NCBI GenBank assembly: GCA_964221845.1
Contig: CAXPZW010000056.1
Span: 1-64,000 of the forward strand
Source: CAXPZW01 sp964221845
GTDB lineage: Bacteria; Bacteroidota; Bacteroidia; Flavobacteriales_D; Sanyastnellaceae
Length of the DNA stretch: 64,000 nt
Direction of reading: 5' to 3'
The translations under genes were made by a program, and so were the position numbers. Below, piece by piece: positions 42,301 to 49,992 of the stretch. Under the pieces are notes generated by a model. The model saw nothing but the letters and a program-made list of their open reading frames with translations. It had not been told where the DNA came from and searched no databases. How positions within the stretch are numbered: the first letter of the stretch is position 1; each line of letters starts with the position of its first letter.

Positions 42301-44160
42301 ACGGGATTGCTCAGCCGCAATGCCACTTGGCGCGCACAAACCGGATGCAGCCAACCCCAAGGCCCCACCGGTGATTGCGCGGGTGACCCACTTGCCTGCC
42401 GGTTCGAGGGGCTTTTGCGTGGCGTGGATGCGCGCAGTTGGTGGGACACCGAAACCTTCGTGCTCACCGGAGCGCAGTTCTCAAACACGCGCCACGGTGT
42501 TCGTGCGGTGGGGGTGATGCTGGCTGAGATCTCCGACTGCGGCTTTGACATGGATCCCTCGGCACCCGAAGAAGGATTGCCCACCTACGGCGTGCATCTG
42601 TTGGGCTGCAGCGGGTACCGTATATCTGGCAACGACTTTATGGGCAGCGACCCATCGGCGCACACTGCAGGCGTGTTGGTGACTGCTTCTGAAGACGGGC
42701 CCAACCGGGTGTTTGGCAATGCCTTCGAAGAATTGCAATGGGCATGCCTGGCCCAAGGCGACAACCGCGACGACACCCCTACCTCAGAAGACGCTTGGGA
42801 CATAGTGGCCGACTACGACGGCTTGCGAGTGCTGTGCAACACCTTCTCGGGCAATGGCTACGACTTCAGCGTTACGCTCGACGGGCAAGTGGCGGCGTAC
42901 CAAGGCACCCCCGACCCTGAGGCGCTGTGGGGCATGCTGCCCGCCCATAATGTGCGCAGCGAAGCACTTTGTGCAGACGACAACTGGCTCCACATCAACC
43001 CCGGCAGTACGGGCTACGGCTACTTTTACCCGGAAACCGAAGCAGACCTCATCCCCACGCTGGACTGCTATTCCAATCCGGAGGTCTACCTGCTCGAACT
43101 CCAACCTGAATTGCTGACCTACGACACGTTCGACTACGAGGAGCAATGCACCACCACTCCTGCCCCAACGAGCAACGAAGTACTCTTGTTAGAAGCGGCT
43201 GCCGCCTGGGATGCCTGGGAACTCAGCGGCGACGTTCTTGGAACGATGCTGGATGGTGGTGACACTGAAGGGGTGCTTTTCACGGTCAACGACCCGTACA
43301 CCCCTCCCAAATCTGTGCGCCAGCTGTTGACCGCACAAGCTCCGTGGACATCCCATCCCGTGCTGCGCGCAGCTGTCGCCCGCGCAGACCTCTCAGACCT
43401 GGAGCTGTACACCATTTTAAATGCGCACGTGCCTGTGCACCCGACGGTGTACACACATGCACTGGAACGTTGGTCTGATGCCCCCTTCTGGCAGGCGCAA
43501 TTGGAAGCGGCGCAAGCTGGCGCCACACCCCATGCATGCACCCAACAGCAAGCACAACATGCCGCTTGGCGCAATCGAGCACTGGCATTGGAAGCCCGAG
43601 CCATCATGCAGCTCAAGAATGCCACGCAGTGGGACACTTGGCAAGCCATGACCGTCAGTTTTCCGCGCAATCCCGTCCGCATGCGTTGGTCGTTGGCGCA
43701 GTTAGGCACAACGCTCAATCAATGTCCGGATGTGGAAGATTACGGTGTGGCCGACCCGTTTGGCGCACTGCTGAGCGCAGCGGGCGGATTGGCCCCAGAT
43801 GACGTGGCTGTGGTTTTAGGACCAGATGCAGGCTGGCGCACTGCAGCTGCCAAGGCAGCGCACGCACCGATAGCAGAGCCCTTCGCTCCGGCGTTGCCTG
43901 CTACGAAATCCGTGATTGAGCCGGACGAAACACCAGACAGGCTGATCACCTACCCCAATCCGAGTGCCGGATGCTGGCACCTGACCGATGTGGGCCCAGG
44001 CACCTGGCACGCTTACACCTTGCAAGGTGCGCTCATTGGCACAGGAATGCTCCAAGGCTCCGGAAACATCATAGATGGTTCAGCATGGCCCAGCGGGACA
44101 TACCTCCTCCAGGTCCGCAGCGAGCGCGCACAATTCAATGAGGTGTTGATCCGGCATTAG
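39361..44160 (+). CDS. Giant T9SS cargo protein: BNR/sortilin-like propeller plus beta-helix
   Basis: The 1599-residue protein has a signal peptide (IALFLFLLPAWTWA, cut before QPELPT). Residues about 80-790 form a propeller with BNR/Asp-box-like motifs (SGIWRSTDGGAHW, ASTDAGETWSPTG, YTTDGWNTWE, MGNDFGVWRYD). A right-handed beta-helix-like region (about 800-1200) follows with HFHAQ-type and GVHLLGCSGYRISGNDF-type rungs. A helical segment follows, and then a type A sorting domain (TYPNPSAGCWHLTD, WPSGTYLLQVRS, EVLIRH). It should be exported by T9SS and anchored at the surface. Carbohydrate binding or cleavage is possible from the fold types, but no catalytic residues are assigned. ATG 39361 gives the signal peptide directly. 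It converges with pdhC, with 4 bp between stops. Confidence 0.83.
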   Translation: MYRIALFLFLLPAWTWAQPELPTASAQQLALGAYRTGFAALPDSIRAGKLYQRWHQHWAGRLDQSHSASTLLEAYQNPPPTTSQLNWTYAGPGVVDVQRQGRVECLATPESATAPQLLLAGTPSSGIWRSTDGGAHWHNTTDDDWSGAGLGCAWLAFAPSDPNRVYAAMTVSTTAEVSNVGIEHGYGLGIFASTDAGETWSPTGLHFDPADRQLTSRILVHPTDPMRMYAAVNDRVLYTTDGWNTWETVFDHLTQSYPFRHKTITDLLADPADFSTLWVCSNGVESWTHTSPPTTPDTFRYHAAEVWLGTQIDNTPSWTSITEPLHPAGGYALLDTEAQASHVEIEMGPDGPLLAYKLYGGEAHVWKQAPDGAWTLAATRTLDTVDAYYQFALQAHPTDGNQVFIGQRRVYALDLMDPAGDRIIYGPHVDTRFLQLLTTDQDTTYLLQGNDGGVARISTWPADYGWTNLNGEGLSIQQLFGLALSQEAAPKVVTGSQDNSAFRNQGDTWDHYLGGDRYHPVMHKGGHGVFPVNPAGLTEFDDVHAGDYASPTTDPNQPAYYHRPMAADTLGRTYAGYSDVWQWNGPGTPWAVKSTFPTGKLRALTVSADGNTAVAAKAGPTWGGTSGKLWLTTNLQSAAPIWTDITPWVGDAVGSMGINALALHPHGAQQLAVGFEQFDNGSPHRRVCLLELDEQYAVSTATWIGEGLPNVPVNTLAFVPGPGGALWMGNDFGVWRYDASWTSMGGNLPPVFVSDLAFDVHNNRVWISTFGRGLWHAQLPCETGAPIVLASDQTWSDSHLIDRPVVVPDGVTLTITGKAFFHAQAGLHIAQGGHLKVVSGCLAPACPGLPWPGIQALGTPDQPQHPSFQARVTIEAGSLICGARCGIRAGEEDGAAGGAIVRVDDSQFQDCTRGVVLHPYRYNMGGFPEPQASRFTRNTFRWTAQYTFTTPPAAHLFVDRTNEVLIAGCVFAQEGDLPAGTGLLSRNATWRAQTGCSQPQGPTGDCAGDPLACRFEGLLRGVDARSWWDTETFVLTGAQFSNTRHGVRAVGVMLAEISDCGFDMDPSAPEEGLPTYGVHLLGCSGYRISGNDFMGSDPSAHTAGVLVTASEDGPNRVFGNAFEELQWACLAQGDNRDDTPTSEDAWDIVADYDGLRVLCNTFSGNGYDFSVTLDGQVAAYQGTPDPEALWGMLPAHNVRSEALCADDNWLHINPGSTGYGYFYPETEADLIPTLDCYSNPEVYLLELQPELLTYDTFDYEEQCTTTPAPTSNEVLLLEAAAAWDAWELSGDVLGTMLDGGDTEGVLFTVNDPYTPPKSVRQLLTAQAPWTSHPVLRAAVARADLSDLELYTILNAHVPVHPTVYTHALERWSDAPFWQAQLEAAQAGATPHACTQQQAQHAAWRNRALALEARAIMQLKNATQWDTWQAMTVSFPRNPVRMRWSLAQLGTTLNQCPDVEDYGVADPFGALLSAAGGLAPDDVAVVLGPDAGWRTAAAKAAHAPIAEPFAPALPATKSVIEPDETPDRLITYPNPSAGCWHLTDVGPGTWHAYTLQGALIGTGMLQGSGNIIDGSAWPSGTYLLQVRSERAQFNEVLIRH

Positions 44161-44164
44161 CGGA

Positions 44165-45424
44165 TCAAACCAGCATCATCACTGGAGTCTCCAGGTGTTG
44201 CTTGAAGGTTTGCAGGAATGCAGCGCCGGATGCACCGTCCACCACGCGGTGGTCGCACGAGAGGGTCACCTTCATGCGGTTGCCAGGCACCACTTGACCG
44301 TCTTTGACAACGGGCTCTTGGCGGATAGCACCGACCGCCATGATGCATGAATCAGGCGGGTTGATGATGGCGGTGAACTCCTCAATGCCAAACATGCCCA
44401 AGTTCGAGATGGTGAAAGTGCTGCCCTCCCAATCGGCGGGTTGCAGCTTCTTCTCGCGGGCGCGACCGGCAAAGTCACGCACCTCGGCCGAGATGGTGGT
44501 CATCGGCTTGAGGTCGGCGTGGCGTACCACGGGCACCAGCAGTCCGTCTTCAACGGCTACGGCAACGCCTACGTTGACGTGGTCGTTGGTGCGGATGCGG
44601 TCACCCAACCAGCTGCTGTTGACAGCAGGGTGCTTCTTGAGGGCGGTAGCAACGGCTTTGATCACCATGTCGTTGAAGGAAATGCGGATGCCGTCGTTGG
44701 CGTTGACTGCCTTGCGGGCGGCCACTGCATTGTCCATGTCGATGTCAATGGTGAGGTAGAAGTGCGGTGCGGTAAACTTGCTCTCGGCCAAACGGCGAGC
44801 GATGGTTTTGCGCATTTGAGATACCGCTACTTCGGTATAGCTTTCCACAGCACCGGTGAGCGAAGGAGCGCCGGCGGCAGCTGGGGTGAAGTTCTCGATG
44901 TCGCGTTTGACGATGCGACCGCCTTCGCCGGTGCCGGCAACGGCTGCAATGTCAACGCCTTTTTCCTCGGCCAAACGACGGGCGAGTGGCGAGGCCTTCA
45001 CGCGGCCATTGGCCGATGGGGCTGCCACAGCCGCAGGAGCTGGAGCCGGGGTGGGAGCGGGCGCAGGGGCAGCAGGGGCCGGAGCCGGTGCAGCAGCTGC
45101 AGGAGCAGGAGCGGGTGCTGGAGCCGCCTCTTCAACAGAGGCGGGAGCGCCTTCTGCTTCGGCCAACAAGGCCGAAATGTCTTCGCCTTTTTCACCGATG
45201 ATGCACAGCAGGGAATCCACCGGAGCGGTTTCGCCTTTTTGCACACCGATGTGGAGCAGGACGCCGTCGTTGAACGACTCGAACTCCATGGTGGCTTTGT
45301 CGGTCTCGATCTCGGCGAGGAGTTCACCGGATTCTACGGTGTCGCCAACTTGCTTGTGCCATTCAGCCACCACACCTTCGGTCATGGTGTCGCTGAGTTT
45401 GGGCATACGGGTGATTTCAGCCAT
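44165..45424 (-). CDS. pdhC: Pyruvate dehydrogenase E2, dihydrolipoamide acetyltransferase
   Basis: The 419-residue protein has one lipoyl domain with the modified Lys at K43 (EIETDKATMEFES), a long Ala/Pro-rich linker (about 90-135), an E1/E3-binding domain (KASPLARRLAEEKGVD, GRIVKRDIENF) and an acetyltransferase core ending with the catalytic SCDHRVVDGASGAAFL. It transfers acetyl groups from E1 to CoA. It lies 21 bp after pdhA on the same strand. No E1-beta gene is in the window, as is common in Bacteroidota, where pdhB is separate. Confidence 0.93.
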   Translation of the reverse strand: MAEITRMPKLSDTMTEGVVAEWHKQVGDTVESGELLAEIETDKATMEFESFNDGVLLHIGVQKGETAPVDSLLCIIGEKGEDISALLAEAEGAPASVEEAAPAPAPAPAAAAPAPAPAAPAPAPTPAPAPAAVAAPSANGRVKASPLARRLAEEKGVDIAAVAGTGEGGRIVKRDIENFTPAAAGAPSLTGAVESYTEVAVSQMRKTIARRLAESKFTAPHFYLTIDIDMDNAVAARKAVNANDGIRISFNDMVIKAVATALKKHPAVNSSWLGDRIRTNDHVNVGVAVAVEDGLLVPVVRHADLKPMTTISAEVRDFAGRAREKKLQPADWEGSTFTISNLGMFGIEEFTAIINPPDSCIMAVGAIRQEPVVKDGQVVPGNRMKVTLSCDHRVVDGASGAAFLQTFKQHLETPVMMLV

Positions 45425-45445
45425 GGTCTTTTCCGGGAAAGAGGA

Positions 45446-46495
45446 TTAGTCGTTTACGTATGGGTAGTCTGCCTGCATGTACACGTCTTCGTAGAGCTCG
45501 TGTGGCTGCGGGTCCGGAGACTCTTCAGCAAACTTAACCGCGTCGTCCACCAGTTGTTTCACCTCGGCTTGGATGGCCTCGATTTCGGCGGCTTTCAGGT
45601 AACGCTTCTTTTTGATGGTGTCCAACACGTGGGTGATGGGGTCACGGTCTTGGAAATCTTTTACCTCATCCTTGGTGCGGTACTTCTGAGGATCGGACAT
45701 CGAGTGGCCTTTGTAGCGGTAGGTCTCAATGTTGAGCAGGGTTGGTCCGTCACCCTTGCGGCCGCGTTCTGCAGCGCGTGCGAAGGCTTCGGTAACTGCT
45801 TCAGGGCTCATGCCGTCTACGGTCTCTGATGGCATCTCGTAGCTGGCGCCCAGCACCGAGAGGTCCTCTACGTTGGTGGTGCGTTCCACCGAGGTACCCA
45901 TCGCGTACTTGTTGTTTTCAATGACAAAGATCACTGGAAGCTTCCAGGTCATGGCCATGTTGAAGGTTTCGTGCAAGGCACCTTGACGTGCAGCACCGTC
46001 ACCGAAGAAGGTGGCGGTCACGTGGTCCTCATCACGGTATTTGTCGGCGAACGCAATGCCGGCTCCCATGGGGATTTGGGCACCCACGATGCCGTGGCCT
46101 CCGAAGAGGTTGCGCTCTTTGTCAAACATGTGCATGGAACCGCCCTTGCCTTTACACAGCCCGGTGGTTTTGCCATACATCTCAGCCATCACTTTGCCGG
46201 GGTCGGTACCCAAAGCGAGTGGGTGGGCGTGATCGCGGTAAGCGGTGATGACGCGGTCAGTCGGGCGCAGGGCCTCGGTCATACCAGCAAGTACAGCTTC
46301 CTGTCCGATGTACAGGTGGCAGAAGCCGCCGAACTTTTGCTGGATGTAGAGTTGACCACATTTCTCCTCAAACTTGCGCATCAGGAGCATGTCGCGGTAC
46401 CAGCGAACGTAGGTCTCCTTGTTGTATGCAGAGGCTTTCTTGCTCGCCGCGGCGCGCTTGCCTTTGGTGGGCTTTTTGGGGGTTGCAGTTGCCAT
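45446..46495 (-). CDS. pdhA: Pyruvate dehydrogenase E1 component, alpha subunit
   Basis: The 349-residue thiamine-diphosphate enzyme subunit has a Lys/Ala-rich N-terminus (MATATPKKPTKGKRAAASKK), FGGFCHLYIGQEAV, GKGGSMHMFD, and the ThDP motif GDGAARQGALHETFN ending in IENNKYAMGTS. The phosphorylation-loop-like YRYKGHSMSDPQKYR is also present. ATG 46495 is chosen because a perfect TATATTTG box lies at 46517-46524, inside any longer reading. First gene of pdhA-pdhC. Confidence 0.95.
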   Translation of the reverse strand: MATATPKKPTKGKRAAASKKASAYNKETYVRWYRDMLLMRKFEEKCGQLYIQQKFGGFCHLYIGQEAVLAGMTEALRPTDRVITAYRDHAHPLALGTDPGKVMAEMYGKTTGLCKGKGGSMHMFDKERNLFGGHGIVGAQIPMGAGIAFADKYRDEDHVTATFFGDGAARQGALHETFNMAMTWKLPVIFVIENNKYAMGTSVERTTNVEDLSVLGASYEMPSETVDGMSPEAVTEAFARAAERGRKGDGPTLLNIETYRYKGHSMSDPQKYRTKDEVKDFQDRDPITHVLDTIKKKRYLKAAEIEAIQAEVKQLVDDAVKFAEESPDPQPHELYEDVYMQADYPYVND

Positions 46496-46516
46496 GTCCA
46501 AAACGATTGGTGGCGA

Positions 46517-46524
46517 CAAATATA
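46517..46524 (-). promoter_or_regulatory. -7 promoter box (TATATTTG) for pdhA-pdhC
   Basis: Exact TAnnTTTG on minus, 21 nt upstream of the pdhA ATG. A TTCG that may act as the -33 element lies 20 nt further upstream (46545-46548). Confidence 0.6.
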
Positions 46525-46699
46525 CAGCGCGTATCGGCGCCCACCGAAGGTGCTCGGGGAAAATTCAATCCCAACCTCTCGAATTTGAGAATCGCGGGAA
46601 TGGCGCACCTTCGAGATTAAGTGTCCTGATTACACTTTTCTACTCCTTTGCCTTCCAACCCCAATCGCATCCGTTCGCCTCTGCCAACGTGCAAACGCC

Positions 46700-46707
46700 T
46701 ATCTTTG
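46700..46707 (+). promoter_or_regulatory. -7 promoter box (TATCTTTG) for the VTC-domain gene
   Basis: Exact TAnnTTTG. It ends 6 nt before TTG 46714, the start that best fits relatives, so a leaderless TTG-initiated mRNA is suggested. Confidence 0.5.
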
Positions 46708-46713
46708 GAAGGC

Positions 46714-47472
46714 TTGGAAAATTTCGAAGACATCTCCCGCTCTCTGCAGCCCATTACGCTTGCGGAAATGGACAGCGTTGCCCTGATGAACCGCACCGAC
46801 ACCAAATTCATGTTGGACCGCGGCTCAGCCTTGGATATGCTGGGAGAAATCGCGCACGGTTTCCGCATTCTGGAAGTCAACGGCGTGCGCCTCAACCGCT
46901 ACAAAACCCTCTACTACGACACCGAAGACCTGCGCTTCTTTCGCCTTCACCTCAATGGCAAACTGAACCGCTACAAAGTCCGGAACCGTAAGTATGTGGA
47001 GTCCGACTTGTCGTTTTTGGAAGTCAAGTTCAAAAGCAACAAGAGCCGCACCATCAAGGAGCGCGTGGTCATCGACGACATCGAACTGCACCCCAGCCCC
47101 GATTCTCAGGCCTTCATCACCGACGCCTCAGGTCTGGAACTGGACCTCAAGCCGCAGTTGTGGAGCCACTTCACCAGAATGACCCTGGTCCACAACGAAC
47201 TGCCCGAACGCCTCACCATCGACACGGACCTGCGCTTCAGCACCCAGACCGATGAAGTGGCCTTTGACAACATGTGCATCGTTGAACTCAAGCAAGAACG
47301 CCTCAACCGACAATCCCCGTTTTTCAGGGCCGCCAAGGCGCGCGGCATCCGTCCTTCGGGGGTGAGTAAATACTGCCTTGGAATTGCATCTTTGCGCGAC
47401 GACTTGAAACTCAACGCGCTCAAGCCCAAGCTCAAACTCGTACAAAAGATTCAAGCCCATGTGGTGGAATGA
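46714..47472 (+). CDS. VTC-domain protein (polyphosphate polymerase-like)
   Basis: The 252-residue cytoplasmic protein with a triphosphate-tunnel (VTC) fold opens SLQPITLAEMDSVALMNRTD, followed by TKFMLD. TLYYDTEDLRFFRLH, YKVRNRKYVESDLSFLEVKF and FDNMCIVELKQERL are the basic/acidic strand motifs that line the tunnel. VTC domains polymerise or bind polyphosphate, but activity in bacterial members is less settled. No ATG gives the conserved N-terminus. TTG 46714 does, and sits just after a -7 box. TTG 46648 is longer and ATG 46768 would truncate the domain. It overlaps the DUF4956 gene by 14 nt, a well-known pairing. Confidence 0.82.
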   Translation: MENFEDISRSLQPITLAEMDSVALMNRTDTKFMLDRGSALDMLGEIAHGFRILEVNGVRLNRYKTLYYDTEDLRFFRLHLNGKLNRYKVRNRKYVESDLSFLEVKFKSNKSRTIKERVVIDDIELHPSPDSQAFITDASGLELDLKPQLWSHFTRMTLVHNELPERLTIDTDLRFSTQTDEVAFDNMCIVELKQERLNRQSPFFRAAKARGIRPSGVSKYCLGIASLRDDLKLNALKPKLKLVQKIQAHVVE

Positions 47473-48196
47473 CCTGCTCAACCTGTTGTCTGTACTGGAA
47501 CCTGCAGCACAGGAAATCATCAAGATCACCGATCCCGATCCCAACTTCAACCCGCTGCCCAACGCGCTGTGGGATGCCGAAGACACCATCAAGCTGCTGA
47601 TCCGTTTTGCGATCAACTTCGGGTTCATCTTTGTGCTGATCCGCTTCATCTACTACCCCGCGGCCAAACGCAAGGACTTCCTGTTCACCTATTTCCTGAT
47701 TGGCATCACCATCTTCCTGCTGTGCTTCATGCTGGAGAACGTGAACCTGGAAATGGGACTCGCACTGGGCCTGTTTGCCATTTTCGGCATCATACGTTAC
47801 CGGACCGACCCCATCCCCATTAAGGAGATGACCTACCTGTTCATTGTGATTGCCATGTCGGTGATGAATGCACTGGTCAACAAGCGCATCTCGATTTCAG
47901 AGATGGTATTTGCCAACGGCGTGATCTTGGTGGCGACCTACGGCCTGGAGAAAATCTGGCTGCTGCGCCACGAGTCGCAGAAGGTGGTCCTGTACGAGAA
48001 CATCGAACTCATCCGCAAAGGCCGCCGCGAAGACCTCATTGCCGACCTCAGCGAGCGCACCGGTATCAACATCAACCGCATTGAAATTGGCCGCATCGAC
48101 TTTTTGCGCGACACGGCCCTGATCAAAATCTACTACTACGGAGATGAGCAGCCCGACCAAGGCGACGACCTGTCGGGCAATTCGTTCAGAATGTAA
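47459..48196 (+). CDS. DUF4956 family membrane protein
   Basis: This 245-residue protein has three to four membrane helices in the middle (FAINFGFIFVLIRFIYYP, FTYFLIGITIFLLCFML, MGLALGLFAIFGIIRY, YLFIVIAMSVMNALV). The GLFAIFGIIRYRTDPIPIKE segment is strongly diagnostic of DUF4956. The soluble C-terminal domain is MgtC-like in size and pattern (IELIRKGRREDLIADLSERT). The function is unknown. The overlap with the VTC gene implies a joint role, perhaps in polyphosphate or cell-surface phosphate chemistry. Confidence 0.85.
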   Translation: MWWNDLLNLLSVLEPAAQEIIKITDPDPNFNPLPNALWDAEDTIKLLIRFAINFGFIFVLIRFIYYPAAKRKDFLFTYFLIGITIFLLCFMLENVNLEMGLALGLFAIFGIIRYRTDPIPIKEMTYLFIVIAMSVMNALVNKRISISEMVFANGVILVATYGLEKIWLLRHESQKVVLYENIELIRKGRREDLIADLSERTGININRIEIGRIDFLRDTALIKIYYYGDEQPDQGDDLSGNSFRM

Positions 48197-48206
48197 TCCG
48201 AGTGGA

Positions 48207-48686
48207 TCAGCGTTGGATGAGGCACACGCAGTATGCGCTGACGCCTTCTTCGCGCCCTACAAACCCCAATTTTTCGGTGGTGGTGGCTTTGATGGACACG
48301 CGTCCTTCCTCCATCTCCATAACCTCGGCAATCACCCGTTTCATTTCAGGGATGAAGGGCTTGATTTTGGGACGTTGCAAGCAAATGGTGCTGTCGATGT
48401 TGCCAATCTTCCAACCCGCATCGCGGATCAGTTTGACCACGCCGGCCAGCAGCTTCTTGCTGTCGATGCCTTTGTATTGGGGATCAGTATCAGGAAAGTG
48501 GTAGCCGATGTCACGCATGTCCGCGGCGCCTAAAAGCGCATCGCAAATCACGTGCAACAGCACATCGGCGTCTGAGTGGCCGATGCTGCCTTTTTCATGG
48601 GGGACCAAAATGCCCCCTAACCAAAATTCTTCGTCGGGTCCGAGTTGGTGGACGTCGTAGCCAAAACCTACGCGGAAATCCATCAT
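48207..48686 (-). CDS. ispF: 2-C-methyl-D-erythritol 2,4-cyclodiphosphate synthase
   Basis: The 159-residue enzyme of the MEP isoprenoid pathway has the zinc ligands in FGYDVHQLG (Asp and His) and a second His in IGHSDADVLLHVICDALLGA. GYHFPDTDPQYKGIDS and KATTTEKLGFVGREEGVSA complete the signature. Its start overlaps the porV stop (ATGA), so it is co-transcribed with porU-porV. A second Met one codon later is an alternative start. Confidence 0.95.
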   Translation of the reverse strand: MMDFRVGFGYDVHQLGPDEEFWLGGILVPHEKGSIGHSDADVLLHVICDALLGAADMRDIGYHFPDTDPQYKGIDSKKLLAGVVKLIRDAGWKIGNIDSTICLQRPKIKPFIPEMKRVIAEVMEMEEGRVSIKATTTEKLGFVGREEGVSAYCVCLIQR

Positions 48687-49939
48687 TCAGCGGTGGTACG
48701 CTGGTTCATGGTGGTCTTGTCGAACTCGAAGCGCAGGGTAAAGCGCAGGGTGTTGGCCAGCGGGTTCTGCTGGGTGGTCGAGATCAAGTAAGACAGGTCG
48801 ATGCCAAACACGGTGTACTTCAGACCAGCACCGAGGGTGATGAACTGGCGGAAGCCTTTGGTGAAGTGCTCGTAGAAGTAACCGGTGCGGAACGCAAACT
48901 GCTTGTCGTACCAGTACTCGAGGCCGCCACCGAGGTTGATCTCGCGCATTTCTTCGCGGAAGATCGAGCCCGATTCTACCGACGGGTTGCCCGCGTCGTC
49001 GTAGGTCACGATGCCCGGAGCGTCGCTGAAGGACTGGAGCATGGCCGTGGCCACACCCACATCTGGGTCCTTGCCAGAAGCGATTTGGGTTTCGTCGTTG
49101 GGGTTGTACTCAGGTGGGGTAGGCACCAACAGCTTGTTTGCATCCAAGGTGAAGGTGAGCTCGTTGTAATCGTCCAACAGCAGGGTCAGGGCCGTACCCA
49201 AACGCAGGTTGGTCGGGATAAAATCGCGGTCGGCGGTTTCGGTGTAGCTCATTTTTGAGCCGATGTTGGAGATGTTCACACCCCAGTTCCAAATCGCGTC
49301 GGTCGACCCGAGGGTGACGTCGTCGTTGGTGTAGAAGGCCGATACATCCACCGCTACCGAACGGCCAGGCTTGGACTGCGCGCCCTGGATGCTGGTCGAG
49401 CCGGTGAGGTTCGAGTTCACAAAGCGGGCCGAGATACCGCCCGAAAAGCGGTCAGTGAGTTTTTGTGCGAAGGCCACATCCAGCGAGAACTCCGAAGGTT
49501 TGAAGTCGCGCAGGGCGGTACCGTTTTCGTCGGTGAAGGTGATGTTACCCAACGAGAAGAAGCGCAGGCTTGCACCTACGGTTTGACGGTCGCCGAGTGA
49601 ACGGTAGCCGCTGAGGTAGGCCAAGTTCATGTCGCTCACAAGGTTACGCAACCAAGGGGAGTACGAGAGGCTCATTTCAAATTCCTTCTCGCCGAATTGC
49701 TTATCGGTCACAAACGCCAGCTTGGCTGGGTTCCAGTGTACCGCATTTGCATCGGGAGACAGCGCCACGCCGGCGTCGCCAATGGCGCCCGAACGGCTGT
49801 CAGGAGCAATCATCAAGAAAGGCACAGCCGTGGTAATGGTGTTCAGCTGGATTTGCTGGGCACGGTCGGCCTGGTTCAATTGTGCTTGTGAGGCCAGGGT
49901 GGTCAAGACCAGGGCACAAGCCAGAATACGTCGAGTCAT
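48683..49939 (-). CDS. porV: T9SS outer-membrane shuttle protein PorV
   Basis: The 418-residue beta-barrel of the FadL-like family has a signal peptide (cut near AQA, residue 19), then TAVPFLMIAPDSRSGAIGDA and SPDANAVHWNPAKLAF, which are diagnostic of PorV. It collects cargo from the SprA translocon and passes it to the PorU attachment complex. It lies 53 bp downstream of porU and overlaps ispF by 4 nt. Confidence 0.95.
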   Translation of the reverse strand: MTRRILACALVLTTLASQAQLNQADRAQQIQLNTITTAVPFLMIAPDSRSGAIGDAGVALSPDANAVHWNPAKLAFVTDKQFGEKEFEMSLSYSPWLRNLVSDMNLAYLSGYRSLGDRQTVGASLRFFSLGNITFTDENGTALRDFKPSEFSLDVAFAQKLTDRFSGGISARFVNSNLTGSTSIQGAQSKPGRSVAVDVSAFYTNDDVTLGSTDAIWNWGVNISNIGSKMSYTETADRDFIPTNLRLGTALTLLLDDYNELTFTLDANKLLVPTPPEYNPNDETQIASGKDPDVGVATAMLQSFSDAPGIVTYDDAGNPSVESGSIFREEMREINLGGGLEYWYDKQFAFRTGYFYEHFTKGFRQFITLGAGLKYTVFGIDLSYLISTTQQNPLANTLRFTLRFEFDKTTMNQRTTAE

Positions 49940-49992
49940 CTATTCAATGTTCGCTGGGGCGTGCGAATATAAGCACAACCACCGGCAAGGGT

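Noticed and set aside
44441..45829. 462-codon plus-strand frame
   Set aside because: Antisense across pdhC and the pdhA end. The repeats reflect the Ala/Pro linker.
45446..46495. Possibility that pdhA/pdhC are branched-chain dehydrogenase subunits
   Set aside because: The E1-alpha motifs and the separate E1-beta arrangement fit pyruvate dehydrogenase of Bacteroidota better.
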